Shown one piece after another: positions 16,634 through 24,851 of a stretch of DNA of 42,319 nucleotides. The notes below the pieces were generated by a model. The model did not search any database, was not told the origin of the DNA, and was given only the letters and a program-made list of their open reading frames with translations. Position numbers and translations under genes: made by a program. The stretch covers positions 1 to 42,319 of IMG/VR virus record IMGVR_UViG_3300036761_000877; one strand, given 5' to 3'. The stretch is from a virus. Each line of letters begins with the position of its first letter. The stretch's first letter is position 1.

Positions 16634-18477
16634 CAAGCCTTCTCCTTTTCTAGCTGGCCCCAAGACGGGCCGTACTTCGCATCAGTTAACATCGGGATAT
16701 CAAACTCCACAGACTCCATCGCTTCTCGTAGCCGCTCGCTCTCCGCCTTCGCCGACTGTTTGGGAACCGATAAGTTGATCTCGTCATGTACCGTGACGAG
16801 CATCCGACCAGTCTTTCGTAGAGCGTGCCAGCGGATAATCGCCTCCTTAGTGCAATCCGCCGCGGAGCCTTGAATCAGGGTGTTCAAAAGCCGGTACTCA
16901 AATGACACCAGCCGGTCGTATTTCTTCGAGTACGCCGCTGGTTCACAGAAGTATTCTCTGCCACCCCAAGTGCGTAGAGGTTTCCCGGTCTTCCCTCGGT
17001 ACTTGAGTTCTGCTTGGAGCTCCGCGACACCAGGTGCCGCGAGCTTCGCGGCCTCGCGTAACTCCTTGGCTACAGAGATCTCTACGTGCGCCATCTCCGC
17101 GAGTTTCGGGATTCCCGTTCCGTAGCAAATGGCGAAGTTAATCGCCTTGACGAGCCGCCGAGAGTACTCCGTACCACAGATATCTTTGATCCTCGCCTGC
17201 ATCAGATTGTGGTAGTCGATCCGGGGGTTGCTCAGGTAGGACTGTCTCAGTGCCCCGTCCTCGTAGTGGGCCAGTATGCGGAATTCCTGCTGGTTGTAGT
17301 CTCGATGCACGAATACTTCACCCACATCTGGGAGCAAATAATCTCGAACAAGTGGGAGCTCGGGGACTTTGAGCGCTTGGGGGTGCTCGTATCCGTCGCC
17401 CTTATCCAAAAAGTCCTTGGAGATATTTTGGAACCTTGAGCACGACAACCGCCCAGTGCGCGCACCACAGCTGTCCCCGGTATCTCGCTGGCGTTTCACC
17501 TGGTTCCACTCGGTGTAGACTAGGCCACCATTCGCCCGGGCCATTTCCAACCACGGCTTCAAGTTCAACGACAACACCGTTTGGAGCCGGCCTCTATACC
17601 CCAGCACGCGGAAAACTTCCTGGTCCGAGAACCTCTCAGCCTTCAAGTTCTTCCGAGCCATTGACTTCTGTGGCGCGCGTCTCTCCCCGCCAGCCGTCCA
17701 CGCCCACGAGGTCACAACCCCAGCGCTGTTCAGAGCTTCCGCCACCTGTGCGTCCGCGTCCAGGTTCAGCCCTGGGGCTTTGAGCCGTTCTCGTAGCCAG
17801 TTATCCGCCAGGAGACTGGCCTGTTCGTACAAGGGCACTTGGATCTCAGCCTTAGCCACATCAAACCGGATGCCGCGCCGCTCGTTGTCCAACAAGAGGG
17901 GCATAAGTTTGCGTTCCCGGTCGTACGCCGGGCCGGCTGTGCGCTTTACTAGGTGCTTGTACAGCTTCCATGCACGCACGACATCACCAACCGCGTACTT
18001 GCCCACCAACCCCCCGGGTGCCTGGCAGATGTTTGCCCCCGCGGCCTTCTCGCCCCGGATGCCCATATGGTCCGCGAGCCATGCTGCTACAGCATCGCGT
18101 TCGTCAGGCTTCAGTCCTAGAAGTCGCTCCGCACTCGGCTTCAGGGCCAGCGTGTCGGAGTTAGGGTCATGTAGAAACAGCATGTACATCGAATCGTGTA
18201 CTCGGTCCCAGCGCGGCATAGGGAGCTCGAAATGAGTCTCTGCCACATCAAGATCGAACTTCGCGTGGTGGAAAAGTAATTGGTCGTTCCCAGCCCAGAT
18301 CTTTTCGAGAAGCTCCCGTGCAGCCCCCTCGGTGCTGTTGTTCTCTGTAGGATGCCCCCACGCGTAGTATTTGGGGCGTCCACCCGGTAGTTGCACCGCT
18401 ACCCCCACAGGCTTAGGCGGATACGCCGGGCGAGCTTCGATCCCCTTGGTCTCAAAATCGAGTACGACTATACCCAT
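16633..18477 (-). CDS. Family A DNA polymerase
   Basis: The 614-aa replicative polymerase has a 3'-5' proofreading domain (VLDFETKG with D7/E9; FHHAKFDLD with D75; YAVGDVV with D165) and a complete polymerase domain. Motif A is HRDYNQQEFRI (D393), motif B is RRLVKAINFAICYG (R440, K444, F448, Y452) and motif C is VTVHDEI (H564, D565, E566). Phe rather than Tyr at the nucleotide-selection position (F448) is the E. coli Pol I-like state. No 5'-3' exonuclease domain is present. The start at ATG 18477 has only a weak GGGGT site. It lies between the SSB-like and nuclease genes. Confidence 0.97.
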   Translation of the reverse strand: MGIVVLDFETKGIEARPAYPPKPVGVAVQLPGGRPKYYAWGHPTENNSTEGAARELLEKIWAGNDQLLFHHAKFDLDVAETHFELPMPRWDRVHDSMYMLFLHDPNSDTLALKPSAERLLGLKPDERDAVAAWLADHMGIRGEKAAGANICQAPGGLVGKYAVGDVVRAWKLYKHLVKRTAGPAYDRERKLMPLLLDNERRGIRFDVAKAEIQVPLYEQASLLADNWLRERLKAPGLNLDADAQVAEALNSAGVVTSWAWTAGGERRAPQKSMARKNLKAERFSDQEVFRVLGYRGRLQTVLSLNLKPWLEMARANGGLVYTEWNQVKRQRDTGDSCGARTGRLSCSRFQNISKDFLDKGDGYEHPQALKVPELPLVRDYLLPDVGEVFVHRDYNQQEFRILAHYEDGALRQSYLSNPRIDYHNLMQARIKDICGTEYSRRLVKAINFAICYGTGIPKLAEMAHVEISVAKELREAAKLAAPGVAELQAELKYRGKTGKPLRTWGGREYFCEPAAYSKKYDRLVSFEYRLLNTLIQGSAADCTKEAIIRWHALRKTGRMLVTVHDEINLSVPKQSAKAESERLREAMESVEFDIPMLTDAKYGPSWGQLEKEKA

Positions 18478-18533
18478 TGGTTACCCCAAAGAAGGAAGCC
18501 GCGCAGCAGTCCCGTACGCGGCTCCCGGGCCAG

Positions 18534-18701
18534 TCATTTCAGATACGTATCGTGCTTCTTGCCCTTGTCCATCGCGGCGTACATGGCCGCCATTTGCGCC
18601 TTGGCTGCCCGCGCGGAAAGCGGCTTCTTCGAGTGCTTCTTCCCAGTGCCCTGGGTCACTACCACGTAGCCACCCGCTACCTTTTTGAGCGCGTAAGGCA
18701 T
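18534..18701 (-). CDS. 55-aa basic conserved-type phage protein
   Basis: This short gene starts at ATG 18701, overlapping the stop of the SSB-like gene (TGATG), and ends at 18534. The product is very basic: MPYALKKVAGGYVVVTQGTG, then KKHSKKPLS, then a helix ARAAKAQMAAMYAAM and a lysine-rich tail. The layout, an LKKVAGGY hairpin, a TGKKHSKKPLS turn and an AKAQ..A.YA helix, matches a small-protein type seen in many phages and large viruses; its function is unknown. Position between SSB-like protein and polymerase suggests a replication accessory. It is easily missed because longer antisense frames cover it. Confidence 0.75.
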   Translation of the reverse strand: MPYALKKVAGGYVVVTQGTGKKHSKKPLSARAAKAQMAAMYAAMDKGKKHDTYLK

Positions 18702-19486
18702 CAGAACTTCCGGGCCCGCGCCGACTTCGGTGGAGTCTTGGGAGCGGTATCCTCCAGTGCCGGATACGGCTGAGTGAGCTCATCCACCGCGGATACCCGT
18801 TTGGTCTTGATTACTGCGTACACGGCCGGCGACACATGCGCCCCTGCGGTGAAGGTTAGCGCGAACCCTCCACCCTTTGTCGGGGGCACGATACTGATGC
18901 GTGTCAGAACGGCGCGGAATGTGAGACCCACGTCGGCGAGCTGCGCCACATATCGCCCCCACGCCTGGAGCGAAGTTGGAGGGATGGACGCCATTTTCAC
19001 TTCAGTTGTGAGCAGGGACTCCGGGTTCGTGTCTCCCACAGCGCAAAGGATACGAACCTCGTCCTTGCAACGCTTGCCCTTGCCGGCCGAGCCGTCAGCC
19101 ATCACGGATGTACCGAACCGGTTTTGGACACACCCCGTGCACTGCTCATGTTGCCTGGAGGGGGCGGCCGCGTGTGGCACCAGGCCCGCGGAATCATCCA
19201 CACTGAACCCGTAGCAAGCGGGCGATTGGGGCTTCCCAGACACGTAGGCCCCTGGGTAGTACGCCTTTCCGTGGACGGCCTCGATGATTACAACATCGAT
19301 GGACGCCCCTACCACTTGGTCGTTGACCTTGATGGTTCCGGATTCGAACGAAATCCGGCTCGCACCTGGCTGCTTGAACTTCGCCACGTCCGCTCGGGCA
19401 TCCGCGGCCAGCTCCGCTTCATACTCCGATAACGTGATATTACTGGGCTCCGCCTTCGCCAGAGCTACGACTCCCGTTTTCGCCAT
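18701..19486 (-). CDS. Putative single-stranded DNA-binding protein
   Basis: The 261-aa product has an N-terminal beta-rich domain (SRISFESGTIKVNDQVV, then IDVVIIEAVHGKAYYPGAY). A cysteine set that may bind zinc follows (C91, C116-x2-C119, C140), with the phrase GKGKRCKDEVRILCAVG. The middle part carries an amphipathic helix (LQAWGRYVAQLADVG) and a strand VLTRISIV; the tail is Pro/Lys rich. This arrangement recurs in podovirus and siphovirus replication modules beside family A polymerase, where it is usually called an ssDNA-binding protein; I rely on that resemblance. It lies four bases after the coiled-coil gene and overlaps the 55-aa gene. Confidence 0.65.
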   Translation of the reverse strand: MAKTGVVALAKAEPSNITLSEYEAELAADARADVAKFKQPGASRISFESGTIKVNDQVVGASIDVVIIEAVHGKAYYPGAYVSGKPQSPACYGFSVDDSAGLVPHAAAPSRQHEQCTGCVQNRFGTSVMADGSAGKGKRCKDEVRILCAVGDTNPESLLTTEVKMASIPPTSLQAWGRYVAQLADVGLTFRAVLTRISIVPPTKGGGFALTFTAGAHVSPAVYAVIKTKRVSAVDELTQPYPALEDTAPKTPPKSARARKF

Positions 19487-19489
19487 TGG

Positions 19490-19882
19490 TTACCTTTTTG
19501 TGAGAGACAGATCTTCCGATTGGAACACTTCCACACCCGGTACGGTCACACCAGCCTCGTACCGTTCCAGAAACGCGGCCCTACTGATGCGCCGCTCGAA
19601 AATCTCGAACGCGCCCGTCTTCTCGACCCACTTGTAGAGCTTGCCCCAGTCAACAGGGCGAGGACTGAGCTTGACCTGCACTGCGGCTGTAGCGGTGGAC
19701 CCGCTACCCTGTTCTAGTTTCGCGGCCTTGAGCTCCGTTATGATGGCCTGCTTCACCTCAAGTTCCTGCGCCTTGAGCGCCGATATTTCGAGGTCGAACC
19801 CGCGCTCTTTCTCAATACGCTCGGCGCGCAGTTTGTAGACGAGGTCTATACGGGCCCCCAGTGTTTTTGGAAGTTTCAGCAT
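19490..19882 (-). CDS. Coiled-coil replication-module protein, unknown function
   Basis: The 130-aa product has an N-terminal coiled coil (about 8-57, ARIDLVYKLRAERIEKE, then LKAQELEVKQAI) followed by a small globular part (VDWGKLYKWVEKTGAFEIFERRIS) that ends in an ESxSL-like tail. The combination of coiled coil and W.KLY.....A...L.RR.S recurs in phage genomes next to the SSB-like protein and polymerase, which argues for a replication-complex role. The start is ATG 19882 with GGGAAGAC upstream. It follows the H1-like gene directly. Confidence 0.7.
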   Translation of the reverse strand: MLKLPKTLGARIDLVYKLRAERIEKERGFDLEISALKAQELEVKQAIITELKAAKLEQGSGSTATAAVQVKLSPRPVDWGKLYKWVEKTGAFEIFERRISRAAFLERYEAGVTVPGVEVFQSEDLSLTKR

Positions 19883-19890
19883 GTCTTCCC

Positions 19891-20220
19891 TTATGACACC
19901 GTAGAGTCAGGGGCGGCGACTGGGGAAGTCTTCGTAGCTGGAACCTTCTTGGCCGGGGACTTCTTGGCCGGGGACTTCTTGGCCGGGGACTTCTTGGCCG
20001 GGGACTTCTTGGCCGGGGACTTCTTGGCCGGGGACTTCTTGGCCGGGGACGTAGCCTCGGCGCGGGTTTTCAGAACCGCCGCGTGCCGCTTGAGCGCGTT
20101 GTGCCGAGAGATCCCCATCCGGATAATCCGGTCAAGCGCCGCCTCTACAGAACAACCCTGCCGCGCGGCCAGCTCCTCCATCGGACCACGAAGGTCGTCC
20201 TGGAGTTCGATCTTTGCCAT
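19891..20220 (-). CDS. DNA-binding protein with histone H1-like SPAKK tail
   Basis: The 109-aa product starts at ATG 20220 with AAGGAG upstream. Residues 1-52 resemble a short strand plus two helices ([17 protein letters not shown], then [20 protein letters not shown]), compatible with a ribbon-helix-helix-type DNA-binding fold. Residues 58-92 are seven perfect SPAKK repeats, then [12 protein letters not shown]-type repeats in histone H1 and sea-urchin histones bind the minor groove of AT-rich DNA, and bacterial AlgP-like proteins have comparable tails. I infer a phage nucleoid protein, helping to compact replicating or packaged DNA, or to silence host DNA. It lies between the primase side genes and the SSB-like gene. 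Confidence 0.7.
   Translation of the reverse strand: MAKIELQDDLRGPMEELAARQGCSVEAALDRIIRMGISRHNALKRHAAVLKTRAEATSPAKKSPAKKSPAKKSPAKKSPAKKSPAKKSPAKKVPATKTSPVAAPDSTVS
19945..20049 (-). repeat. Seven 15-bp repeats encoding SPAKK
   Basis: The plus-strand unit ttggccggggacttc (SPAKK in the gene strand) is repeated seven times without a base change in its core. Perfect identity between units means recent expansion by slippage or recombination, so copy number is likely to vary between isolates. Confidence 0.95.
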
Positions 20221-20280
20221 TTGTACACTCCTTGTTACTGGGTAGGTATTGAGCCTAGCACACGAACTTGATCGGCGCAA

Positions 20281-20538
20281 CTACCTGCGGATTCTTTTCC
20301 AGAACTCAGGTGGGTCAAACGCTAATTTCACGTCCCGAAGAAACTCCTCTTCGGGTCTCATAACCCACAGCACAGGCGGTTGATACGGCGATATCCATGC
20401 GTCCACCCACGTAATCACCTCCCCCGCGGCGTGCACCTCCGACCCCCACGTCACGACCGCTTCGTGCGGCCCAGCGTGGTTCTTTTTTCGCGTGCACCGG
20501 GGGATATCTCCAGGTTTACTACACAAACATCGGCGCAT
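20281..20538 (-). CDS. Small cysteine/histidine protein, possible zinc finger
   Basis: The 85-aa product starts at ATG 20538 with a strong AGGAGGA site. The N-terminus holds C4, C6, C15 and HAGPHEAVV, a spacing common in small phage proteins thought to bind one zinc ion. Two Trp-rich strands follow (ITWVDAWISPYQPPVLWV), then a basic end. It follows the primase-helicase gene by 12 bases and precedes the H1-like gene by 60. No function can be assigned. Confidence 0.75.
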   Translation of the reverse strand: MRRCLCSKPGDIPRCTRKKNHAGPHEAVVTWGSEVHAAGEVITWVDAWISPYQPPVLWVMRPEEEFLRDVKLAFDPPEFWKRIRR

Positions 20539-20550
20539 CGTGTCCTCCTC

Positions 20551-22611
20551 CTAATACTTTGTCACGGCTTCTGGCCCAAAAAAGGATTCAAAGTGCTCCG
20601 CGGCTAATCTGGGGCTCGCCGCCAGCCATTTCTGCGTGTCCCTTACGGCGAACAGCCGCACTACACCCGCGGATGTCCGTATCGGTTCCCCCCCGTTCAC
20701 ACGCCGGAACCCAGCTCGGGCCAACTCTCTGGAAACGCCGTTCGATGTCACCCGCTTCGCACCGTCCGGGTCATACGCCCGCAACAACATCGCGGGGGTG
20801 AACAACCCGCAGTCTGCCGCAGGCCGAGACCCTAGAGGTTTGAGACGTGTTACCGGGTCTTCCCGTAATTGGGCGCACCACATGCCTAGGTCAGATTTCC
20901 CGTCCAGCGTCATCATTACTTTGGCTCGTGTGGTAGGCGCGCGCTCTCTAGGATTGAACCCAGTTAGGTCTACTCGTAGTAGATGGTCAAACAAGGCCGA
21001 AGCACCTGGCCCCGCGTAGCTCCCTGGGGCGCCTTCCCCGTGGAGCCAGTTATGACAGGACTCGTAGAACGCCCGCGGGGCTGGGTCCCCCACTACTTCG
21101 TGCACGAAGTACCGTCTGTCCGTGTCGTCCATGAACAACGAGTCGGGATGGTTCGAAGCTAACAGGTAGTTCACATGGTCCGTCAAAACATACTGGGGCA
21201 CGTACTTATCGTTGATCTGAATGGTCTGCTGGGTAATGAGCCCTTTAAGCCAGTCCGAATCGATTCGGGCGTCTGCCCCCGAGATCTCATCTCCATACAC
21301 AAACTGCCGGTTTTTCGCCCAGCCGTTGAACCCCCCGCGGAGATCCTTATTCTTGATCTCTACGGCATTCTTACCGTAGATGCCCATCAACATATACGCG
21401 GCAAGCGTCTTTCCCGTGCCGGTAGCCCGGCTCCACAGCAGTGCGGCCACGTAGTGCTTGCTACCCGGGTACTGAATTGGGTACGCGCACCATTGCTCGA
21501 ACCACTTTAGCTGCTCTGGAGCGGAGCGGAATAGGTACTCAAGTAGCTCACACCAGGGGTCCACACACCCCCGCTCCGGCTTGCACCCCCAACCCGGCCA
21601 TAGGTTCCAACAGTTGTCTACCTCTTGCGCGCCTCCGGGCGTGTAGACCAGCTTATCTACGGACGGTCGGCACTCCCACTCCAGCCATCGGCGCGCCGTG
21701 GACTTCTTGGCCCGCTTGACCGCACCGTCCTTCGACACCACGCTCTCGATATGCTGCCAGTGCGAGTAATGATGCGCCACAAATTTCCCCGGGTCTAATC
21801 GCTGGCCTGATGCTCGTACTATCACTAGTCCTGGGTCCGTCACGTACACAACTTCCTCGTTCATCCGCCACAACGCGTCCGCCTCGTCGAGCCGCGCCGC
21901 GTCCGCTATTAGACCTGGGAGCCCGTCTACCCCCGCCCCCAAGATGTAGTCGTCGAGGCCCTGTTTCGACCCGTCCAACTTCGGAGGTAATGAGGCAACG
22001 GCGACTTTCGCGCCTCGTCCGGCAAGCTCCTTCGCCAGTTGCCTCTGCGCCCGAACCACATTCAGATTCGTAGCCGCGTCCGAGTCGTAGATAATCGTCA
22101 CCTCGCGGCCGCGCCAAACCACGAGCTCCAAACTTGGAAGGAGCGAGATCCCCCGCTTGCTGGCGCGCCACACGTCCACCCCGCCGAGTCCGATACACGG
22201 CCACCCCGCCGCCGTGGCCGCCGCCGCCTTTTTCTCGCCTTCCGTTATGAGCAGGGGCCGGCTCGGGTCCGCAAGAAGGACCTCCCAAGCGTGCTCCCCG
22301 AGAGGCGCGAAGTAGACCTCGCTCATGGACTTCGGGGGCTGTGCGTATCGCTGGGGCTTCGCAACGACGCCCGCGAAACCTGGCAGATTCTCCAGGTACC
22401 GTATCCGGTGGAACTCGGTTTGCTCCCCCTTGATGTCGAAGTAGGGGATCAGCAATGCCGGCACGGCGTGATAGCTCGCGTCCAGCTCCTTAGTCTCCTC
22501 CCCAGTCAAGGCCCGAAAACCCAGGCGCCGTGCAGTCTCGTCTGTCAGTCCCGAGGCTCGCCAGTGTTCTTGCGCGAGTTCTCGGGGGCTGGTCTTGGTG
22601 GTCTCGGGCAT
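20551..22611 (-). CDS. Toprim primase / SF3-type helicase
   Basis: The 686-aa product starts at ATG 22611 (GGAGCG upstream). The N-terminal half has a Toprim-like DUF3854 domain: LLITEGEKKAAAA with E124 and IIYDSD with D176/D178. The C-terminal half is an SF3/D5-type helicase. It has Walker A SRATGTGKT (K401), Walker B FVYGDEIS (D441, E442), motif C YLLASNHPD (N487) and arginine finger candidates in DDTDRRYF. CWNLWPGWGCKPERGC and WCELLEYLF mark the DUF5906-like start of the ATPase. It should unwind the fork and make or support primers. A separate zinc-binding primase domain is not evident, so primer synthesis is less certain than helicase activity. Confidence 0.88.
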   Translation of the reverse strand: MPETTKTSPRELAQEHWRASGLTDETARRLGFRALTGEETKELDASYHAVPALLIPYFDIKGEQTEFHRIRYLENLPGFAGVVAKPQRYAQPPKSMSEVYFAPLGEHAWEVLLADPSRPLLITEGEKKAAAATAAGWPCIGLGGVDVWRASKRGISLLPSLELVVWRGREVTIIYDSDAATNLNVVRAQRQLAKELAGRGAKVAVASLPPKLDGSKQGLDDYILGAGVDGLPGLIADAARLDEADALWRMNEEVVYVTDPGLVIVRASGQRLDPGKFVAHHYSHWQHIESVVSKDGAVKRAKKSTARRWLEWECRPSVDKLVYTPGGAQEVDNCWNLWPGWGCKPERGCVDPWCELLEYLFRSAPEQLKWFEQWCAYPIQYPGSKHYVAALLWSRATGTGKTLAAYMLMGIYGKNAVEIKNKDLRGGFNGWAKNRQFVYGDEISGADARIDSDWLKGLITQQTIQINDKYVPQYVLTDHVNYLLASNHPDSLFMDDTDRRYFVHEVVGDPAPRAFYESCHNWLHGEGAPGSYAGPGASALFDHLLRVDLTGFNPRERAPTTRAKVMMTLDGKSDLGMWCAQLREDPVTRLKPLGSRPAADCGLFTPAMLLRAYDPDGAKRVTSNGVSRELARAGFRRVNGGEPIRTSAGVVRLFAVRDTQKWLAASPRLAAEHFESFFGPEAVTKY

Positions 22612-22654
22612 TAACGCTCCGTTCCGTATCGAAGCCTGCACCCTACTCCAGTAT

Positions 22655-23035
22655 CTACAGGATTACGAGTTCGCCGCGAGGTCCGCACTTTCGGCCCTTG
22701 GATTTCCGCTGTACTGGCTCGGAACTTGCAATCTTAGGCGGGGTCGCGACCACAGCCGCTCGTGCAGCTTTTTGGCTCTTCGGCAGGCGCTCGGGGTCGA
22801 GCTGTGCGTATAGAATACCGTCGAGTTCAAAGATCACGGCGGACTGGCCGGCTACCTGTTGTCTGAAATACAGATACTTGGCTCTCGCTACCCGCTCGGC
22901 GTCTACGCTCACCTCCAGATAAGCCGCACTGCCAGGAGTCAGGCGCCACGCCGGGCCTACCCGCATGCGGTAGTTCTGACACGTGTGCGCGCAGCCATCT
23001 GGTACGTGTTCGCCTAGACCTTCACAGGCAACCAT
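22655..23035 (-). CDS. Small protein with N-terminal Cys cluster, unknown
   Basis: The 126-aa product starts at ATG 23035, 14 bases inside the previous gene, with GGAGG seven bases upstream. Residues 4-19 have C4, C15 and C19 (ACEGLGEHVPDGCAHTC), a possible metal site. A beta-rich middle follows (AAYLEVSVDAERVARAKYLYF, then AVIFELDGILYAQLD), with a basic low-complexity tail ending KGRKCGPRG. No family is recognised. It directly precedes the primase-helicase in the operon. Confidence 0.7.
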   Translation of the reverse strand: MVACEGLGEHVPDGCAHTCQNYRMRVGPAWRLTPGSAAYLEVSVDAERVARAKYLYFRQQVAGQSAVIFELDGILYAQLDPERLPKSQKAARAAVVATPPKIASSEPVQRKSKGRKCGPRGELVIL

Positions 23036-23261
23036 TGGAAAGCCTCCGCGCTCGGCTACGTAGAACCGCCAAAATGGAGCGGATGAACGCCCGGTCGGCG
23101 GAGTCGAACGCCTCATGGCGCCGGTCGGCCACCTCCTGTGCAGACTGAAGTGATACGGTCTTGCCTGTCATCTCACTGTAGTACGTGTTCGCCATGTGGA
23201 GCTCGGCCTGTCGCACCTCACAGACTTCCAGAATAGCCAGGACGACATCGGTATCTAGCAT
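23022..23261 (-). CDS. Small helical acidic protein, unknown
   Basis: The 79-aa product starts at ATG 23261, overlapping the previous stop by seven bases, with GAGG upstream. It is predicted largely helical (VVLAILEVCEVRQAELHMA, then SAQEVADRRHEAFDSADRAF), with an Arg-rich end. Nothing in it points to a function; overlaps on both sides support it as a real gene. Confidence 0.6.
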   Translation of the reverse strand: MLDTDVVLAILEVCEVRQAELHMANTYYSEMTGKTVSLQSAQEVADRRHEAFDSADRAFIRSILAVLRSRARRLSNGCL

Positions 23262-23497
23262 GCGTGCGCCTCATCGACTTCGTAGGCCATGGAGCCGTTC
23301 AGGTCGTTCCATATTTCGATCGTAGTGACTCGTACCAGCTCCTCCACAACCTGTAAGTCCCCCACGCTTCCCAGGTACTTCCATTGCCCGTTCGCGGCCT
23401 GCCCAATAACCGCCCCATCATTTCGAATCCGGGCCGTACGATTACGTAAGAGTTTCGTCAGTACCGGGTACCGGTCCTCGGCGAGTAAAGCGCCCAT
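23255..23497 (-). CDS. Small protein, unknown
   Basis: The 80-aa product starts at ATG 23497 with AAGGAAACACA upstream. The middle (ARIRNDGAVIGQAANGQWKYLG) has a beta-hairpin look, followed by a helix (DLQVVEELVRV) and an acidic end. It opens a three-gene overlapping run leading into the primase. No family is recognised. Confidence 0.65.
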   Translation of the reverse strand: MGALLAEDRYPVLTKLLRNRTARIRNDGAVIGQAANGQWKYLGSVGDLQVVEELVRVTTIEIWNDLNGSMAYEVDEAHAC

Positions 23498-23535
23498 TGT
23501 GTTTCCTTTCTGTAAAGTTGGTCAAATTTACTGCT

Positions 23536-23856
23536 CTACCGGAGACAGCCCGAGCCGGGTTGGATTACCTCCTCGACAGTCCCCCGAGGCACCTTCAGCC
23601 GGTGGGCTATGACTGAAATCGGACTGCCGCGCCCGTATAGCTCTCGAATCGCCACCACCTCCTCCGGTGACGCCAGTCGTCGAGTCCTGCGACTGGCCTT
23701 AACTACACCCAATACAGACCGCAGGACCTTCACGCTGGTACCGAACATTTCAGCAGTTACCGCCTGAGTAACCCCTTCGGCGAGCCTCTCGGCCATCCGG
23801 GTGAGTTCTTTCGGGGTGAATTCTTGCCTAGAGCCTCGATGCGCGGTGTTCTTCAT
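23536..23856 (-). CDS. Double helix-turn-helix DNA-binding protein
   Basis: The 106-aa product starts at ATG 23856 (GGGAGACCT upstream) and overlaps the previous stop by four bases. It carries two HTH-like segments: about 17-47 (LTRMAERLAEGVTQAVTAEM, then VKVLRSVL) and about 66-98 (PEEVVAIRELYGRGSPISVI, then AHRLKVPRGTVEEVI). The second resembles the HTH of the 65-aa protein at 13611-13808. Both may be regulators within the leftward arm. The double module suggests DNA binding with a longer or dyad site; the site is not identified. Confidence 0.65.
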   Translation of the reverse strand: MKNTAHRGSRQEFTPKELTRMAERLAEGVTQAVTAEMFGTSVKVLRSVLGVVKASRRTRRLASPEEVVAIRELYGRGSPISVIAHRLKVPRGTVEEVIQPGSGCLR

Positions 23857-24053
23857 AGGTCTCCCGGGAGTCCCTGCCCCAAAAGCCCGCGGATGCACTC
23901 CGGGCTCTCGGTCACTGTCAGAGTCTCACTGTTCGTCAGACACACTAGCGTGAACGGGGTACCCTCGCACCACCGCTGAAACCGCACAATGTGCTCGCTG
24001 TTAACGCTGCACTTCTGGCCTGATACGACTGCTTCTGTCAGTACAATAATCAC
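23853..24053 (-). CDS. FlbD-like small beta protein
   Basis: The 66-aa product starts at GTG 24053, overlapping the previous stop as GTGA. Its pattern (MIIVLTEAVVSGQKCSVNSE, then HIVRF, then LVCLTNSETLTVTESPE) is that of the small FlbD-like/YlzI-like beta-sheet proteins: MI.LT, then VN...I, then T.......V.E. Many phages encode such proteins with unknown roles. Family resemblance is by eye only. Confidence 0.65.
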   Translation of the reverse strand: MIIVLTEAVVSGQKCSVNSEHIVRFQRWCEGTPFTLVCLTNSETLTVTESPECIRGLLGQGLPGDL

Positions 24054-24256
24054 ACGTCACCCTTTCCTTTCTTAACGAGCCTAACTACGTACGCGTCGTG
24101 AAGTGCGTGGATCCTGGCAATGTACTCCTCTGTATCTAGACACGCATCAACGGCGGCATTGAGAAGTGCACCAAACTCCATACAAGCTTTACGAAGGATC
24201 GCGTCTCGAATGGCGATGTATTCGGCGGAGACTTCATCGACGGGGTCATTCGGCAT
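24050..24256 (-). CDS. Small helical protein, unknown
   Basis: The 68-aa product starts at ATG 24256 with AAAGGGG upstream and overlaps the preceding gene by 11 bases. It is acidic and helical (YIAIRDAILRKACMEFGALL, then DTEEYIARIHALHDAYVVRL), with a basic last few residues. Its make-up is close to that of the Ala/Tyr-rich helical family around it but less repetitive. Function unknown. Confidence 0.6.
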   Translation of the reverse strand: MPNDPVDEVSAEYIAIRDAILRKACMEFGALLNAAVDACLDTEEYIARIHALHDAYVVRLVKKGKGDV

Positions 24257-24506
24257 CGGGGCCCCTTTCGACAGCGTAAACTACGTCAGCACAACGCTGA
24301 AGGGCTAGGTCAAGCTCAGCACAAGCGCCGTAGTACCTGGCGCGAGCCCCATCGAGGTCGTCAGAAGACCCGATGCCAACCGTGTCCCACACCGTGAGAG
24401 CCGCATCGTACTCGGCGTATGCTACTTCACGTGCTCGGTACGCCGCCTCGCACGCACCATAAGCAAGAAGATGCTTGGCGCGAGTTTCTACGCCGAGATA
24501 CTCCAT
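24246..24506 (-). CDS. Ala/Tyr-rich helical repeat protein
   Basis: The 86-aa product starts at ATG 24506 with AAAGGAGTG; the site lies inside the preceding gene's last codons. It is nearly all helix with Ala and aromatic residues in a seven-residue rhythm (AYGACEAAYRAREVAYAEYD, then ARARYYGACAELDLALQ). It belongs by composition to a set of early proteins (24852, 25046, 28024, 28511, 28831) likely to form coiled coils or helical bundles. Function unknown. Confidence 0.65.
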   Translation of the reverse strand: MEYLGVETRAKHLLAYGACEAAYRAREVAYAEYDAALTVWDTVGIGSSDDLDGARARYYGACAELDLALQRCADVVYAVERGPDAE

Positions 24507-24508
24507 GC

Positions 24509-24841
24509 TCACTCCTTTCCCAGCGGATGCGGCGCGAGCATCACGGGCTGCACCTTGTATCGACAAACCGAGCAATACGTCGGGCACGGGCCGTCATACG
24601 ACCCCGTGAGATAATCCGCGCACGGCGGGGCCTCTTCCAGTACTGTGAGTTTCTCCGCAGTGGGGATAATCCGGTACACCTGGCCCAGACCAGACGGGTC
24701 CCAGCCACAGACTGACTCCCCGGAAAGCCCAGCTACCACGGAGAACCGCTTGGCCGTGGCCTCCACAGCAGCCACAAGAGACTCGCCTTCCACGACCAAA
24801 TCAGCCTTGAGGCAGGGGATGCTCAGCTTATATTTGTGCAT
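24509..24841 (-). CDS. Small Cys-containing protein, unknown
   Basis: The 110-aa product starts at ATG 24841 after AGGAGTGTCAAT. The N-terminal half looks like a small alpha/beta unit (YKLSIPCLKADLVVEGESLV, then AAVEATAKRF). The C-terminal half has C91-x3-C95-x2-C98 (GPCPTYCSVC), which may bind zinc together with an earlier C78. No family recognised. It lies between two Ala/Tyr-rich genes. Confidence 0.65.
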   Translation of the reverse strand: MHKYKLSIPCLKADLVVEGESLVAAVEATAKRFSVVAGLSGESVCGWDPSGLGQVYRIIPTAEKLTVLEEAPPCADYLTGSYDGPCPTYCSVCRYKVQPVMLAPHPLGKE

Positions 24842-24851
24842 ATTGACACTC

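Noticed and set aside
19945-20049. CRISPR-like array (regular short repeats)
   Set aside because: The 15-bp units have no spacers and encode SPAKK in frame.
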